From positions 24,957,504 through 25,021,503 of the forward strand of contig CM064869.1 of the NCBI GenBank assembly GCA_032719365.1: a stretch of DNA of 64,000 nt. The letters are read 5' to 3'. Numbering within the stretch: the stretch's first letter is position 1; the number at the start of each line of letters is the position of its first letter. The translations under genes and the position numbers were made by a program. Positions 20,593 to 32,013 of the stretch are shown piece after piece. Below the pieces are notes generated by a model. The model saw only the letters and a program-made list of their open reading frames with translations. It had not been told where the DNA came from and made no database searches. The DNA comes from Prinsepia uniflora (taxonomy: Eukaryota; Streptophyta; Magnoliopsida; Rosales; Rosaceae).

Positions 20593-23459
20593 TGACAGGA
20601 CCCACCCCGATTATCACCCCGATAACCGAGGTGAACCTTGCTCCCGTCTGACAAGCACAAGTAAAAGAACAAAAGAACCTTACAAAAACCCATAATTTAC
20701 ATTGCCAGACCAAGGAGAAAAGTTAGATTTTACAGAGCATAGTAACAGTACGAAAACAAGCCCTACTGTAAGCTAAGCGCGCAACAGATGACTTTATGCC
20801 TCAACTTCTGCCTCAACGGTAGCCCCAACGCTCGCACCATGACCTGGAGGGTGTTAAAAACATTAAAAATGTGAGTGGACTAAAAATAAATAAGAGTTAT
20901 AAAAGCAGTTTCATAAAGAAATCAGGGTTACACCCTCCGTTTTGAAAACATGCATGCATAACCAAGTAACTTAAAACAATAGTAGTACGAAAGGAAACAA
21001 CGTGCAGAAATCATCAGAAATCAAAACCAAAGTTTAGGCCCTCGGCCCTAAATCCATAAAATAAGTAATTCGCGTCACAGCCCAAAACATTTGAAAAACC
21101 AGTGAAAAACATCGATCATACAAGTTTACTGGATCTCAAGTGCGCACGAGTCTTTAAACTCAAAACACAATGCGTAATAACCACGCCTTCCCGGGATATC
21201 AACGAGTCTTTAAACTCAAACACAATCACAGGCCTCGGGGGGGTATCATATCCGAGTCTTTAAACTCAAAACACATATACCGAGTCTTTAAACTCAACCA
21301 CATCAGTCTAGGGCCCTCCCCCCGTAAATCAATCTGAGTCTTTAAACTCAAAACCAGATCCAGTGGGTTTTTCCGAGTCTTTAAACTCAAAACTATTTTT
21401 CATGTAGAAGAAAATCCATCAAATCCGAATACCAAAGCCAAATCTGAAATCTTCGAAAACTGAAATCACATTTGCTTAAAAGGGGACTTCCTTCGGACTT
21501 TCACTTCCAACCTCAATCAAATCCGCAAATCGTAATAAAACAGAATGCGTATAAATGGAATCATTCATCCGAAACCATACTCAAAAGCATCACAGAAATC
21601 ATATTCTCGAAGTATGTGCAAATCCGATAAGCATAATTAAGTAAAGCAAGAATATAGAAACATAATTCATGAAATCATATATCGAAATCACAAAAGCATG
21701 ATCGAAACAGAATGAAATAAGTAAAACAGTTATGCATGCTCGACTAGAAAACAAACAGTCCATTCACAACTTTCTGCTCGCGTCAATCACGTCCTGTGCG
21801 ATCCTCAACCGTCTCAGGTACTTCCTGACCTGTCCAAAGTCACCAAAACGGGTCACAAAATCTTCAACTTAGCTTACCCTAATTTCCCTAATTTTCCCCA
21901 GATTTGTAAACGTACTTAAACGGAACCATAAACCTTCGATCTCGTGGAACTAACCCGAAACAACGTCCGATCGCCCCGAAACTTGTCCCAAAAGATTCGT
22001 TACACCGATTAGACCAAAAACTATGTTGGACGTTTCCCTAGAACAGTCACCACGTGCCCCCACGCGCCACCCAAAGGGGCTGCGCGTGGGCCTTACGCGC
22101 CTACACTGTTCATCGTCTTCAACCTCAGTTCACCCGGTTCAGACCGGTATGATCGAACCGAACCAGCGTGACCGGTTTTCCCCTCAAATCCAGTCCGTTT
22201 CCAACCCTTTTGATCCCACTAGTTTCGTACCCTTCCTAGCAACCGATTCCGCTACTAAACACACGACATCACGGCCTAACACTCCTCTCCCAAATTCGAA
22301 CTTAAACCTAGAAAAATCCCAATTCATGTTCCCGGCCACAGGTTGTTCTCCCAGCCACAATTTGATTCCCTGAACTCACATTCAACTTACTAAACCTATT
22401 AGGACCCCCAGAACAGCTCGACTAAGCACCTAAACCCACGACTCTTAGTTTGAAACAAAACTTAAAAACAGGGGAACCAGGGGACTCACCTGTGTTCTAG
22501 CCTCCGCCGTGCTCGCCGTCGTGTTCCTCTGGGTTCATCGAGCTGTCCTCAGCCTTCCTAGCCTTCCCTCGAACTGAATTGGATCAAAAGATTGATTTTT
22601 AGTTGCACCACTAACCTCGGCTCCTCTATGTTTTTTCTGGTTTCCTACTCTCCTCACACCCTCACTTGATTCTTCTGAAGCTCCCAAAACACTCTCAACA
22701 CTCTCTTCACTCTCAGCCTCCCTCTGATCACACTCGCACACTCAAGAACTCTCACACTCTCTGTAACCCGATCAAATTTCCTCCCAAAACCCAGTCTCTG
22801 TTCTCTCAATTTTGAACGGTTAAACAAGCCCAAACACAATTAATTGAACAATGAAAGTGGCTAGAAGCCACTAGACACAGCCCAGGTGTCCAGATCCTAT
22901 GGTCCCAAACTCAAAATATACAATACCTTCTGTACACTTGTCCCAATCTAAATTGCACAATTCCCAAGGTACCAAAAAGACCAAAGTGCCCCTTGTGAGT
23001 CAAAATTACCATTTTGCCCTTCGCCATTCTAGACCCCTATCTCTCTCGTCCGACGTCCGATGAAGGCATGCCGCCTGTCGTGGTACTCAGGATGACGAGA
23101 TCTACCTAACGGTCCTCGGTCTACGTGTAAAAACCTTGGCGTACGAAAAGTCAACTTTCCCCCTATTTTAACCAAATTACGAAAGTGCCCTCAACCTTCC
23201 GAACATCATAACTTCCTCCTCGGATGTCGGAATCGGGCGTACCACCTATCTACGGACTCGTGACGTCCCGAACTACGTCACAGTCATCGGTGAATACCCA
23301 ATTAACCGTCCGAACTAAAAGTCACTAATTTGCCCAAACTAGGGGCAAAATCGTCATTCGACGCCCCAAGTCCAAAAGTAACGAACTAACCACCGATTAA
23401 GCTAACTAATCTGTCACTAATCACTTCGCTAATCGTGACTCCCGGGACGGGTCGTTACA
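20593..23459 (-). repeat. 3' LTR (in element sense) of the TR-GAG element
   Basis: Plus-strand ends TGACAGGACCCACCCC and GGGACGGGTCGTTACA. It holds six TTTAAAG palindromes read as GAGTCTTTAAACTC (21148, 21204, 21254, 21282, 21336, 21375), a GC-rich ACGCGC block near 22044-22102 and the ACGT site pair at 23260-23281. Confidence 0.88.
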
Positions 23460-24073
23460 TTCTACCCTCCTTAAAAGAATTTCGTCCCGAAGTTCCACAA
23501 CTCATACCCTAGGTGTGGGGTCTCCTACCCAGTGGTCAACTCCTACCCAACAACAACTGGTCTAAGTACGCCACAATATTCCTACTACCAGTTCGACACG
23601 TCCGACATTCTTTTAAGTCGAACGTACCTCCGTCCGGTACTACGAACTAAAACTTTATGGTGTGCGCAAGGGAAACTCTATGAAAAGAAACAAAGGTATT
23701 TTAGAATACCTCATTGTAGAGTACCCAAACAGAGTTCATAGAGTACATCCTCACGTACAACCACCTACACCTTCCGGAAACCAACTCAAGTTCTTCCTAG
23801 ACTCCCGGTCTCTTGGTAACTTAACCACTACCCAACTCACTACTTCACCTTCACGTCCTCAACGGCTCCGACCACCCTATCAGAATAAATCAACGAAGTC
23901 CTAAAGGCACTCCTAGATTGTGGGTTCTCTTCAATAACCTCATATCGATCAGTTATAGTCACTCCTTCTCCAATCCCTTCCGTCATCCTTCAACGGAACT
24001 CACTGTAGTCCTTAACCTTGTCTCTCCGAGTCATTCTACTTTACGCCAACTTACCGTCACCTAGGGGAAAATC

Positions 24074-25192
24074 CTAAACTCTACCCCGGGATCCAACAAA
24101 AATGTGTACAACATGTTCAAGGATAGTAAAAGTACCTGTCACGGCACCGGGTGCTGACTGGGCCTCTTGATGAGCCATCGCAAACACACGGGCCTGGGAT
24201 CCTGAAGTTCGGCCACGTCCCCTCGAACCACTAGTGGCACCACCACCTCCTCTAGTGCCTACTGTCCCCGATACTGAGGCCGTGCTCCGTCCTGGCTCCG
24301 TTGTACCTCGACCTGCACCTCCCCCCAGTAGTAAGGACGGACACTCCCTTCGGTAGTGACCTCGCTCTCCACAGTAGAAACAGATGACACTAGAAATATC
24401 CCGAATGGGTCCTCCACTCGGTCTCCATGTGGACGCAACAGATGTCGAACTAACTTGCGAGGTCGGCTGTACTCGGTGCCCACGGAACCCTAAACTTTGG
24501 AAACTACCAGGTCTTCCAAAACGGTCATCTCCCGCGGATGACGTTCCACCGTAATTGCCCATCTTCGGGTTCCTCTGGCTCGAAGTTCCGAAAAAAGGTG
24601 GCTCCCGGCGTCGTACCGACAAGCTACCCTCTACCCTCACTGCAGCATCCGACAACTCTCGGAGGGTCGCAAACGATCCGGCCGTCACTATGGCTCGAAT
24701 CTCACCTCGCAAGCCCAACTCGAACCTACGGCACTTTTTGGCTTCCGTAGCCACAAACGCAGGGGCAAAGCGGGACAACATCTGAAACTTCTGTTCGTAC
24801 TCGGCCACAGTCATACTCCCCTGCTGGAGTTGCAGAAACTCAACCTCTTTGGCATCACGGAATAAGCGAGGGTAGTACTGATCTAAAAACAGCTCCCTCA
24901 ACGTCTCCCAGGTCACTGTGTGGGCGTCCCAGTCTGACAGCTCGAGGGTATACCACCACTCATACACCCTATCGTCCAGTAAAAAGGTAACTAGTAACAC
25001 TCGGTCCTCCGGTGGGCATCGCATCACTGCAAAAATCCGCTCTCAAGTCTCGTAATCCACCTGTGGGTTTCTTAAGGGTCTGCCCCACTACTAAACGTTG
25101 TAGCCCCAAGCCGCTGGGCTCGCTCAATCGTAGCACTCTCCGCATCTCTCGCTACTTCAGGTCGTGGATGTGGCTCATGTCTCGGAGGCATG
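24074..25192 (-). pseudogene. Retrotransposon gag with CCHC zinc knuckle (TR-GAG element)
   Basis: The gag start is ATG at 25192 (MPPRHEPHPRPEVARD). A TAA at 25072-25074 and a frame change near 25030 interrupt it, and the main open frame then runs from 25027 to 24074 (317 residues). It contains the gag core (LLDDRVYEWWYTLE, FLDQYYPRLFRDAKEVEFLQL, MTVAEYEQKFQMLSRFAP), then a Gly/Ser/Arg-rich linker and a single CX2CX4HX4C knuckle (CFYCGERGHYRREC) at about residues 215-228. The protein would form the particle that packages element RNA. No protease or pol follows; a GRGRTSGSQARVFAM-type tail, which normally leads into protease, ends just before the purine tract region. Domain identity is clear; loss of function is inferred from the N-terminal breaks. 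Confidence 0.85.
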
Positions 25193-25289
25193 GTCAATCG
25201 TACGCTGAAAGAGGCATAAAGTCAGTAAAACGACCTAAACATAACCTCGCAACAAACACAAACCAACAAACATATGCTCTGATAACAAT

Positions 25290-28144
25290 TGACAGGACCC
25301 ACCCCGATTATCACCTTGATAACCGAGGTAAACCCTGCTCCCGTCTGACAAGCACAAGTAAAAGACCAAAAGAACCTTACAAAAACCCATCATTTACATT
25401 ACCACACCAGGGAGAAAAGTTAGATTTTACAGACCATAGTAACAGTACGAAAACGAAAACAAGCCCTACTGTAACTAAGTGCGCAATGGATGACTTTATG
25501 CCTCAACTTCTACCTCAACGGTAGCCCCAACGCTCGCACCACAACCTGGAGGGTGTTAAAAACATTAAAAATGTGAGTGTACTAAAAATAAATAAGAGTT
25601 ATAAAAGCAGTTTCATAAAGAAATCAGGGTTACACCCTCCGTTTTGAAAACATGCATGCATAACCAAGTAACTTAAAACAATAGTATTACGAAAGGAAAC
25701 AACGTGCAGAAATCATCAGAAATCAAAACCAAAGTTCAGGCCCTCGGCCCTAAATCCTTAAAATAAGTAATTCGCGTGACAGCCCAAAACATTTGCAAAA
25801 CTAGTGAAAAACATCGATCATACAAGTTTACTAGATCTCAAGTGCGCCCAAGTCTTTAAACTCAAAACACAATGCGCAATAACCAGGCCTTCCCGGGATA
25901 TCAACGAGTCTTTAAAATCAAAACACAATCACAGGCCTCAGGGGGGTATCATATCCGAGTCTTTAAACTCAAAACACATATACCGAGTCTTTAAACTCAA
26001 CCACATCAGTCCAGGGCCCTCCCCCCGTAAATCAATCCGAGTCTTTAAACTCAAAACCAGATCCAGTGGGTTTTTCCGAGTCTTCAAAATCAAAACCATT
26101 TTTCATGAAGAAGAAAATCCATCAAATCCGAAAACCAAAGCCAAACCTGAAATCTTCGAAAACCGAAATCATATTTGCTTAAAAGGGGACTTCCTTCCGA
26201 CTTTCACTTCCAACCTCAATCAAATCCACAAATCGTAATAAAACAGAATGCGTATAAATGGAATCATTCATCCGAAACCATACTCAAAAGCATCACAGAA
26301 ATCATATTCTCGAAGTATGTGCAAATCCGATAAGCATAATTAAGTAAAGCAAGAATATAGAAACATAATTCATGAAATCATATATCGAAAGCACAAAAGC
26401 ATGATCAAAACATAATGAAATAAGTAAAATAGTTATGCATGCTCGACTAGAAAACAAACAGTCCACTCACAACTTTCTGCGCGCGTCAATTACTTCCCGT
26501 GCGATCCTCAGCCGTCTCAGGTACTTCTCGACCTGTCCAGAGTCACCAAAACGGGTCACAAACTCTTCAACTTAGCTTACCCTAATTTCCCTAATTTTTC
26601 CCAGATTTTTAAAAGTACTTAAACGGAACCCTAAACCTTCGATCTCGTGGAACTAACCCGAAACAACGTCCGATCGCCCCGAAACATGTCCCAAAAGATT
26701 CGTTACACCGATTAGACCAAAAACTATGTTGGACGTTTCCCCAGAACAGTCACCACGCGCCGCCCAAAGGGGCTGCGCATGGACCTCACGCTCCTGCACT
26801 GTTCATCGTCTTCGACCTCAGTTCACCCGGTTTAGACCGGTCTGACCGAACCGAACCGGTATGACCGGTTTTCCCCTCAAATCCAGTCTGTTTCCAACCC
26901 TTTTGATCCCACTAGTTTCGTCCCCTTCCTAGCAACTGATTCCACTACTAAACACACGACATCATGGCCTAACACTCCTCTCCCAAATTCGAACTTAAAC
27001 CCAGAAAAATCCCAATTCATGTTCCCGGCCACAGGTTGTTCTCCCAGCCACAAGTTAATTACCTGAACGCACATTCAACTTACTAAACCTATTAGGACCC
27101 CCAGAATAGCTCGACTAAGCTCCTAAACCCACGACTCTTAGTTTGAAACAAAACCTAAAAACAGGGGAACCAGGGGACTCACCTGTGTTCTAGCCTCCGC
27201 CGTGCTCGCCGCTGTGTTCCTCTGGGTTCACCGGGCTGTCCTCAGCCTTCCTAGCCTTCCCTCAAACTGAATTGGATCAAAAGATCGATTTTTGGTTGCA
27301 CCACTAACCTCGAGTCCTCTCTGTTTTTTCTGGTTTCCTACTCCCCTCACACCCTCACTCGATTCTTCTGAAGCTCTCAAAACACTCTCTTCACTCTCAG
27401 CCTCCCTCTGATCACACTCACACACTCAAGAACTCTCACACTCTCTGCAACCCGATCAAATTTCCTCCCAAAACTCAGTCTCTGTTCTCTCAATTTTGAA
27501 TGGTTAAACAAGCCCAAACACAATTAATTGAACGATGAAAGTGGCTAGAAGCCACTAGACACAGCCCACGTGTCCAGATCCCATGGTCCCAAACTCAAAA
27601 TATCCAATACCTTCTGTACACTTGTCCCAATCTGAATTGCACTATTCCCAAGGTACCAAAAAGACCAAAATGCCCCTTGTGAGTCAAAATTACCATTTTG
27701 CCCTTCGCCATTCTAGACCCCTATCTCTCTCGTCCGACGTCCGATGAAGGCATGCCGCCTGTCGTGGTACTCAGGACGACGAGATATACCTAATGGTCCT
27801 CGGTCTACGTGTAAAAACCTTGTCGTACGAAAAGTCAACTTTTCCCCCTATTTTAACCAAATTACGAAAGTGCCCTCAACCTTTCGAACATCATAACTTC
27901 CTCCTCGGATGTTGGAATCGGACGTACCACCTGTCTACGGACTCGTGACGTCCTGAACTACGTCACGATCATCGGTCAATGCCCAATTGACCGCCCGAAC
28001 TAAAAGTTACTAATTTGCCCAAAATAGAGGCAAAATCGTCATTCGACGCCCCAAGTCCAAAAGTAACCAACTAACCATCGATTAAGCTAACTAATCTGTC
28101 ACTAATCACTTCGCTAATCCCGACTCCCCGGACGGGTAGTTACA
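25290..28144 (-). repeat. 5' LTR (in element sense) of the TR-GAG element
   Basis: Plus-strand ends TGACAGGACCCACCCC and GACGGGTAGTTACA. It aligns along its length with 20593-23459, with small indels (for example, it is shorter in the ACGCGC block near 26755). Its palindrome array at about 25848-26091 is more decayed than in the other copy (GAGTCTTTAAAATC, GAGTCTTCAAAATC). Confidence 0.87.
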
Positions 28145-29181
28145 CTTGACGTCCCAGACGTCATGTCACCGTCCAAGCTACGCGTGCTACCCGGGGTCTC
28201 AACCAGAGTCAATCTCTGACATCCCAGATGTCTGACATCCCCGACGTCTAGCAATCCTGCTCCTGAGTTACTATACGGTCTGGTCACTACATGCAGTGAC
28301 CCCTCGCAGGCAATCCGTCATGACCACTCCAGCGCCCAGACAACTGGAGGATACAATCCATAGATATAAAGATGGTATATGGAAAATATTTCATAAATCC
28401 TTTTAAAATCATCCAAATAGGCCTATGCCCGGGATTTCCATAAAACCATCGTAAATTCACAAATCCGATTTCTCAAATTCAAATCCATTTAGGGTCTCCA
28501 AACCCGAAACCACAGTTATAAACCACAAATGGGACTCATGTCGACCGATATCTCATTAACTCGAATGGACTCCAAGTCCGATAGTTTCCAAATCAAATGG
28601 GTCTCATGCTCGGTTCCATATTTCCAAATCCAAAATCATACCATTGAACCATTATTAAAATCACTATCACGTAGAAATACAGTGTAAAATTGTAAACCTC
28701 GAAATAAGTGCAAATACAAAAATCACCTCGAAATACGTGCAAATATGTAAATCACCAATACCATAATCATCATCATAGAAATCACATACATAAAACATAT
28801 AAAACAGTTATGCATGCATCATAGTTTAGAAAACAAAGTCCACTCACAGACCGTCCTAACTGCCACCTCGATAAGCATGCCATAAGCCCCCCAGCTAAAT
28901 CACCATCTCTGGAACTTCCAGACCTGTCCAAATCACACCCAAAGGTCACTAATCAACTATACAAGTCTATAGGATAAACCCCCAAAATTCCCGGAAAAGT
29001 CAACATGTCCCATACACATTTCCCGAGGTGAAAAATCTCGATTTAACCAACTTAACGATCTCCGATCGACACAAAACCACCACCATTGAATTCGTATCGT
29101 CGAAACCTAAAAGATGGATGTAGTCCCACCTCAAGTATTATTCCCACAATCCCTCACGCGCCAGGTCAACCCTACTACAGT

Positions 29182-29311
29182 GATGATGACGTCATGCTGA
29201 CATTACTGACAGGTGTCAGACTAACACGTGTCAGACTAACACGTGTCATGCTCTGGTTGGCTGCTGGTATAACAGGTCTGACATGATGATGTCAGCATGA
29301 CGTCAGCATCA
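29182..29311. repeat. Long imperfect inverted repeat around ACACGTGTCAGACTA repeats
   Basis: The arm at about 29183-29206 (GATGATGACGTCATGCTGAC) is matched inverted by the arm at about 29286-29310 (GATGTCAGCATGACGTCAGC). Between them the 15-mer ACACGTGTCAGACTA-type unit occurs two to three times. It lies inside the solo LTR and could form a hairpin. Confidence 0.65.
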
Positions 29312-29833
29312 TCCCTGACCTTCATCCGAGTCAGCCCGAAAACCTACAATTGGGTCACCGTGATCCGCGACTTGACCCGATCGGTTCTCCCAACTCCGGC
29401 CACCATTTTCAACGCGGTTTTCACCTATCTACTCTTCTAATCCTAACTAAGGGATCCATTCATTAAAAAACAAGAAAAACATTCGAGATTCATACCTACG
29501 ATTCAAAACCCGCAGCCTAGAATTCCTCCTCCTTGTTCTTCACTTTTTCGGCCTTCTGGATCCACGAATCCAACACCAAACAGCTCATTTGTGACCCTAG
29601 AGTGAGCCCTAAGACATTACATCGATCCATACACGTTAAAATTGCAAGTTTCAAAAATGAGAGAAAATGGTGGTTTCGGGTTTTCTGGCTTACCTTCGCC
29701 ATGAATGGTCGTGAGCTCCTCCCTGTCTTCTTGTCCTTGTCTCACCGTCTCAACCTCGCAGTCACACACTCACGGGCTCCCTCAATTGGGCAGTGACAGA
29801 TGGTGGTGATGGTTAAGGTGTTTGTGTGAAATT

Positions 29834-29855
29834 GGGGGGGGGGGGGGGGGGGGGG
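29834..29855 (+). repeat. Run of 22 G
   Basis: An uninterrupted homopolymer of G in the solo LTR. It could be prone to length error in assembly. Confidence 0.8.
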
Positions 29856-30429
29856 TTTGTTCTTCACAGGTTAGGGTGGCAGTGAGATGATGAAAATGAT
29901 AAAGATGATGGAGATGAAGGGTGAGGATGAGAGGGATGAGAGAGATCTGAACGGTGGGGGTGAGAGATGTGTGAGTGGTGGGGAACTTTAAAATACAAAA
30001 AGGGGCCAATGGCACATAGATCCACAAATTAGGGAGACTTAGCCATGGGATGAGTAACACTTGTCACTCATCCAAAGGTTCTGGGTTATTTTAATTATTT
30101 AGCAGGTGCTATTATTTTATTACTATTTTAATTGAACTCCCAGGACGTAAGTTTAACCGATTTCGCTCCCGTGACCATAACTTTTCCGTCGAACGTCCGT
30201 TTTTTACGTGCCTCCTGTCTATGGACTTGTGACGTCCCGATCTACATCACAGTCATTGGTCCTCGTATGTTTGACTCCCCGGGTAAAAAAGTCAACATTT
30301 TTCCCAATTTTAGGGGCAAAACGGTCATTTTACATCGTCCATCCGATTTCTCTCAACTAATCACCGATTAGTCACGTTAGTCCATAATTAATTAATATTT
30401 AATCCCGATATTCGGGACGAGTCGTTACA

Positions 30430-32013
30430 TTTACCATTTTAGTTGTGTAATTAAATTGTTTTATAAATGTTTCAAAAAAAATTATTATTTTAATTTGTTT
30501 TTTGGTTTCTTGAGTCTTTTCGTTTTTATTTAGTTTTTTTACAAGTCTTAAGTTGCCCCTTAAGCTGTCAATGATAATAATGAAGGGAAATAAATATGTT
30601 ATGGATATTAAGATGATCACTATAACTTGAATTTGTTTGTTAATACTTTGTGATTAAGTGTTATAATTTGTAGATAATGCATGTAAATTGGTACATAAAC
30701 GAGCATGATAAGATAAGTATGAATCATTTGAACCTTATGTGAGCTTTAGAACTTTATATATATCTTTGATGAGTGATTCATAAGTTTTTTGTTTAAATTG
30801 ATATACATATGTCTCATAACTACTTGTCATAGTTTTTAATGACCTCTAGAGTAACTTATTCTATGTGATTTTCAAAGCTTTAATTTAATTCAATAAACTC
30901 TCTCATAAGATTAAGGCATTAGGGTTAACACCACAAATTCAACATCCATGTTCTCTATTTTGTGCGCACAAGTTGAGATCCTCTTAGTTTTAAACCCTTT
31001 GAGCCTACATTTAGCCTTTCTTTCATCACTATGATTATCTAAACACTTGAGCTTAGTATAGACATCTTTCACCCTTGTTATAAGGACTCGATTGAAGACA
31101 TGAAGATGATGTGAAGAAAAAAATGATGATGGTTTGAAGCCTTTTATGTGTATTATTATGGATTTACTTACTCAAACTTTGTTGTATTATTGACACAAGT
31201 TATTACCTTGATATATGAAAAAGAAAAAGAAAAATTAAAAATTAAAAAATTAAAAAAAAAAAGTTGAGTTTCTATCAAGGTAATAAGGTTTGATTATGTA
31301 ATGTTTGAGTTAAGTCCTTTACATTTGTAAATCCGATATAAAGAATGAATTCGAGGCCCAACAAGATGAAATTAGGCCTATGTTCGAAGAGATGGATTAT
31401 TGACATCATTGCACTAAGGTTAGGAAGTTATAATACATTTTGGGAGTTTATTGAGTCTTGAAACGAATTTGAGCACCACTTGTCCTATATTTTCCTTGCC
31501 TCTAAACTTAGCCCCATTACAACCTTCATAAAGACCTTATGATCCTTAAGATAATAAATTTTGATTAGTTGAGTCAATCACTTGAGGAAGCTTATGGTTT
31601 TGGTTCATTTGTGCAGATATGTTTTGTTTTTATCTTGAGGTGTTTATTTGAGATTTTTACAAAAGTACAACTCTATTATGTGAGAATTTTTTTCTCCCAT
31701 ACTTTGAGTGCAAATACAAACCTTTACAAATTGAGTGAATTTATGAGTGCATATTCCTGTGAGTTGATTCATACTTGTCTTATTCATGTTGAGATCCATT
31801 TCACCATATTTACTCATTATCTTGTTGAAACATTTTGTTACCATGTATTAACTCTTGAATTCCATATGCTTAAAAACTTTAAGTGAAAATCTTTAATGTC
31901 ATGATCATAATAATGAAATATTGAGACTAATGGTTAAGAGTTTACTTGTTTTGAATTCGTAGTTTAATTTTAGTATTTGCTAGGGACTAGCAAAGTTTAA
32001 GTGTGGGGATATT
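30430..32013 (+). other. Athila 3' untranslated region, second part, with polypurine tract
   Basis: AT-rich sequence continuing the Athila element after the solo LTR. I see no env-like frame; the longest open stretch (31569-31886) has no recognisable domain. The tract AAGTGTGGGG at 32000-32009 lies just before the 3' LTR start at 32014. Confidence 0.65.

Larger units (their letters stand above)
20593..28144 (-). mobile_element. TR-GAG retrotransposon (gag only, no pol), reverse orientation
   Basis: A 7552-bp element with a perfect target duplication CTTGA (20588-20592 and 28145-28149). LTRs are 20593-23459 and 25290-28144 (2867 and 2855 bp). The minus-strand order is LTR, primer site (TGTTATCAGAGC, one mismatch from the initiator-Met type, next to 25289), gag, purine tract (AAGGAGGGTAGA, next to 23460), LTR. 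The interior is only 1830 bp and codes for gag alone, the definition of TR-GAG elements, which depend on an autonomous relative for polymerase and integrase. The LTRs differ by visible substitutions and small indels, so it is older than the LARD-like insertion. Confidence 0.87.
20025..30429 (-). mobile_element. Solo LTR (gypsy, Tekay-like), reverse orientation, interrupted by a TR-GAG element
   Basis: On the plus strand it begins TAGCACGACCCATCCC and ends GGGACGAGTCGTTACA, the reverse of the TGTAACGACCCG ... GGGTCCTGTCA ends of the other LTRs. A perfect target duplication TTTAC flanks it (20020-20024 and 30430-30434). After removing the element at 20593-28144 plus one CTTGA, 2848 bp remain. 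It has the GTGAGTGGAC (20234) and GTCCACTCAC (about 28840) pair but a different palindrome set from its neighbours. No internal region remains, so LTR-LTR recombination has removed it. Confidence 0.87.

Noticed and set aside
22023..22373. 116-codon plus-strand frame in the TR-GAG LTR
   Set aside because: It is antisense to the element, in an LTR, and not kept open in the other LTR at 26720-27060.
25848..26091. Regularly spaced TTTAAAG repeats as a CRISPR-like array
   Set aside because: Plant nuclear DNA, short palindromic units, uneven spacers that are themselves related, and positions inside LTRs.
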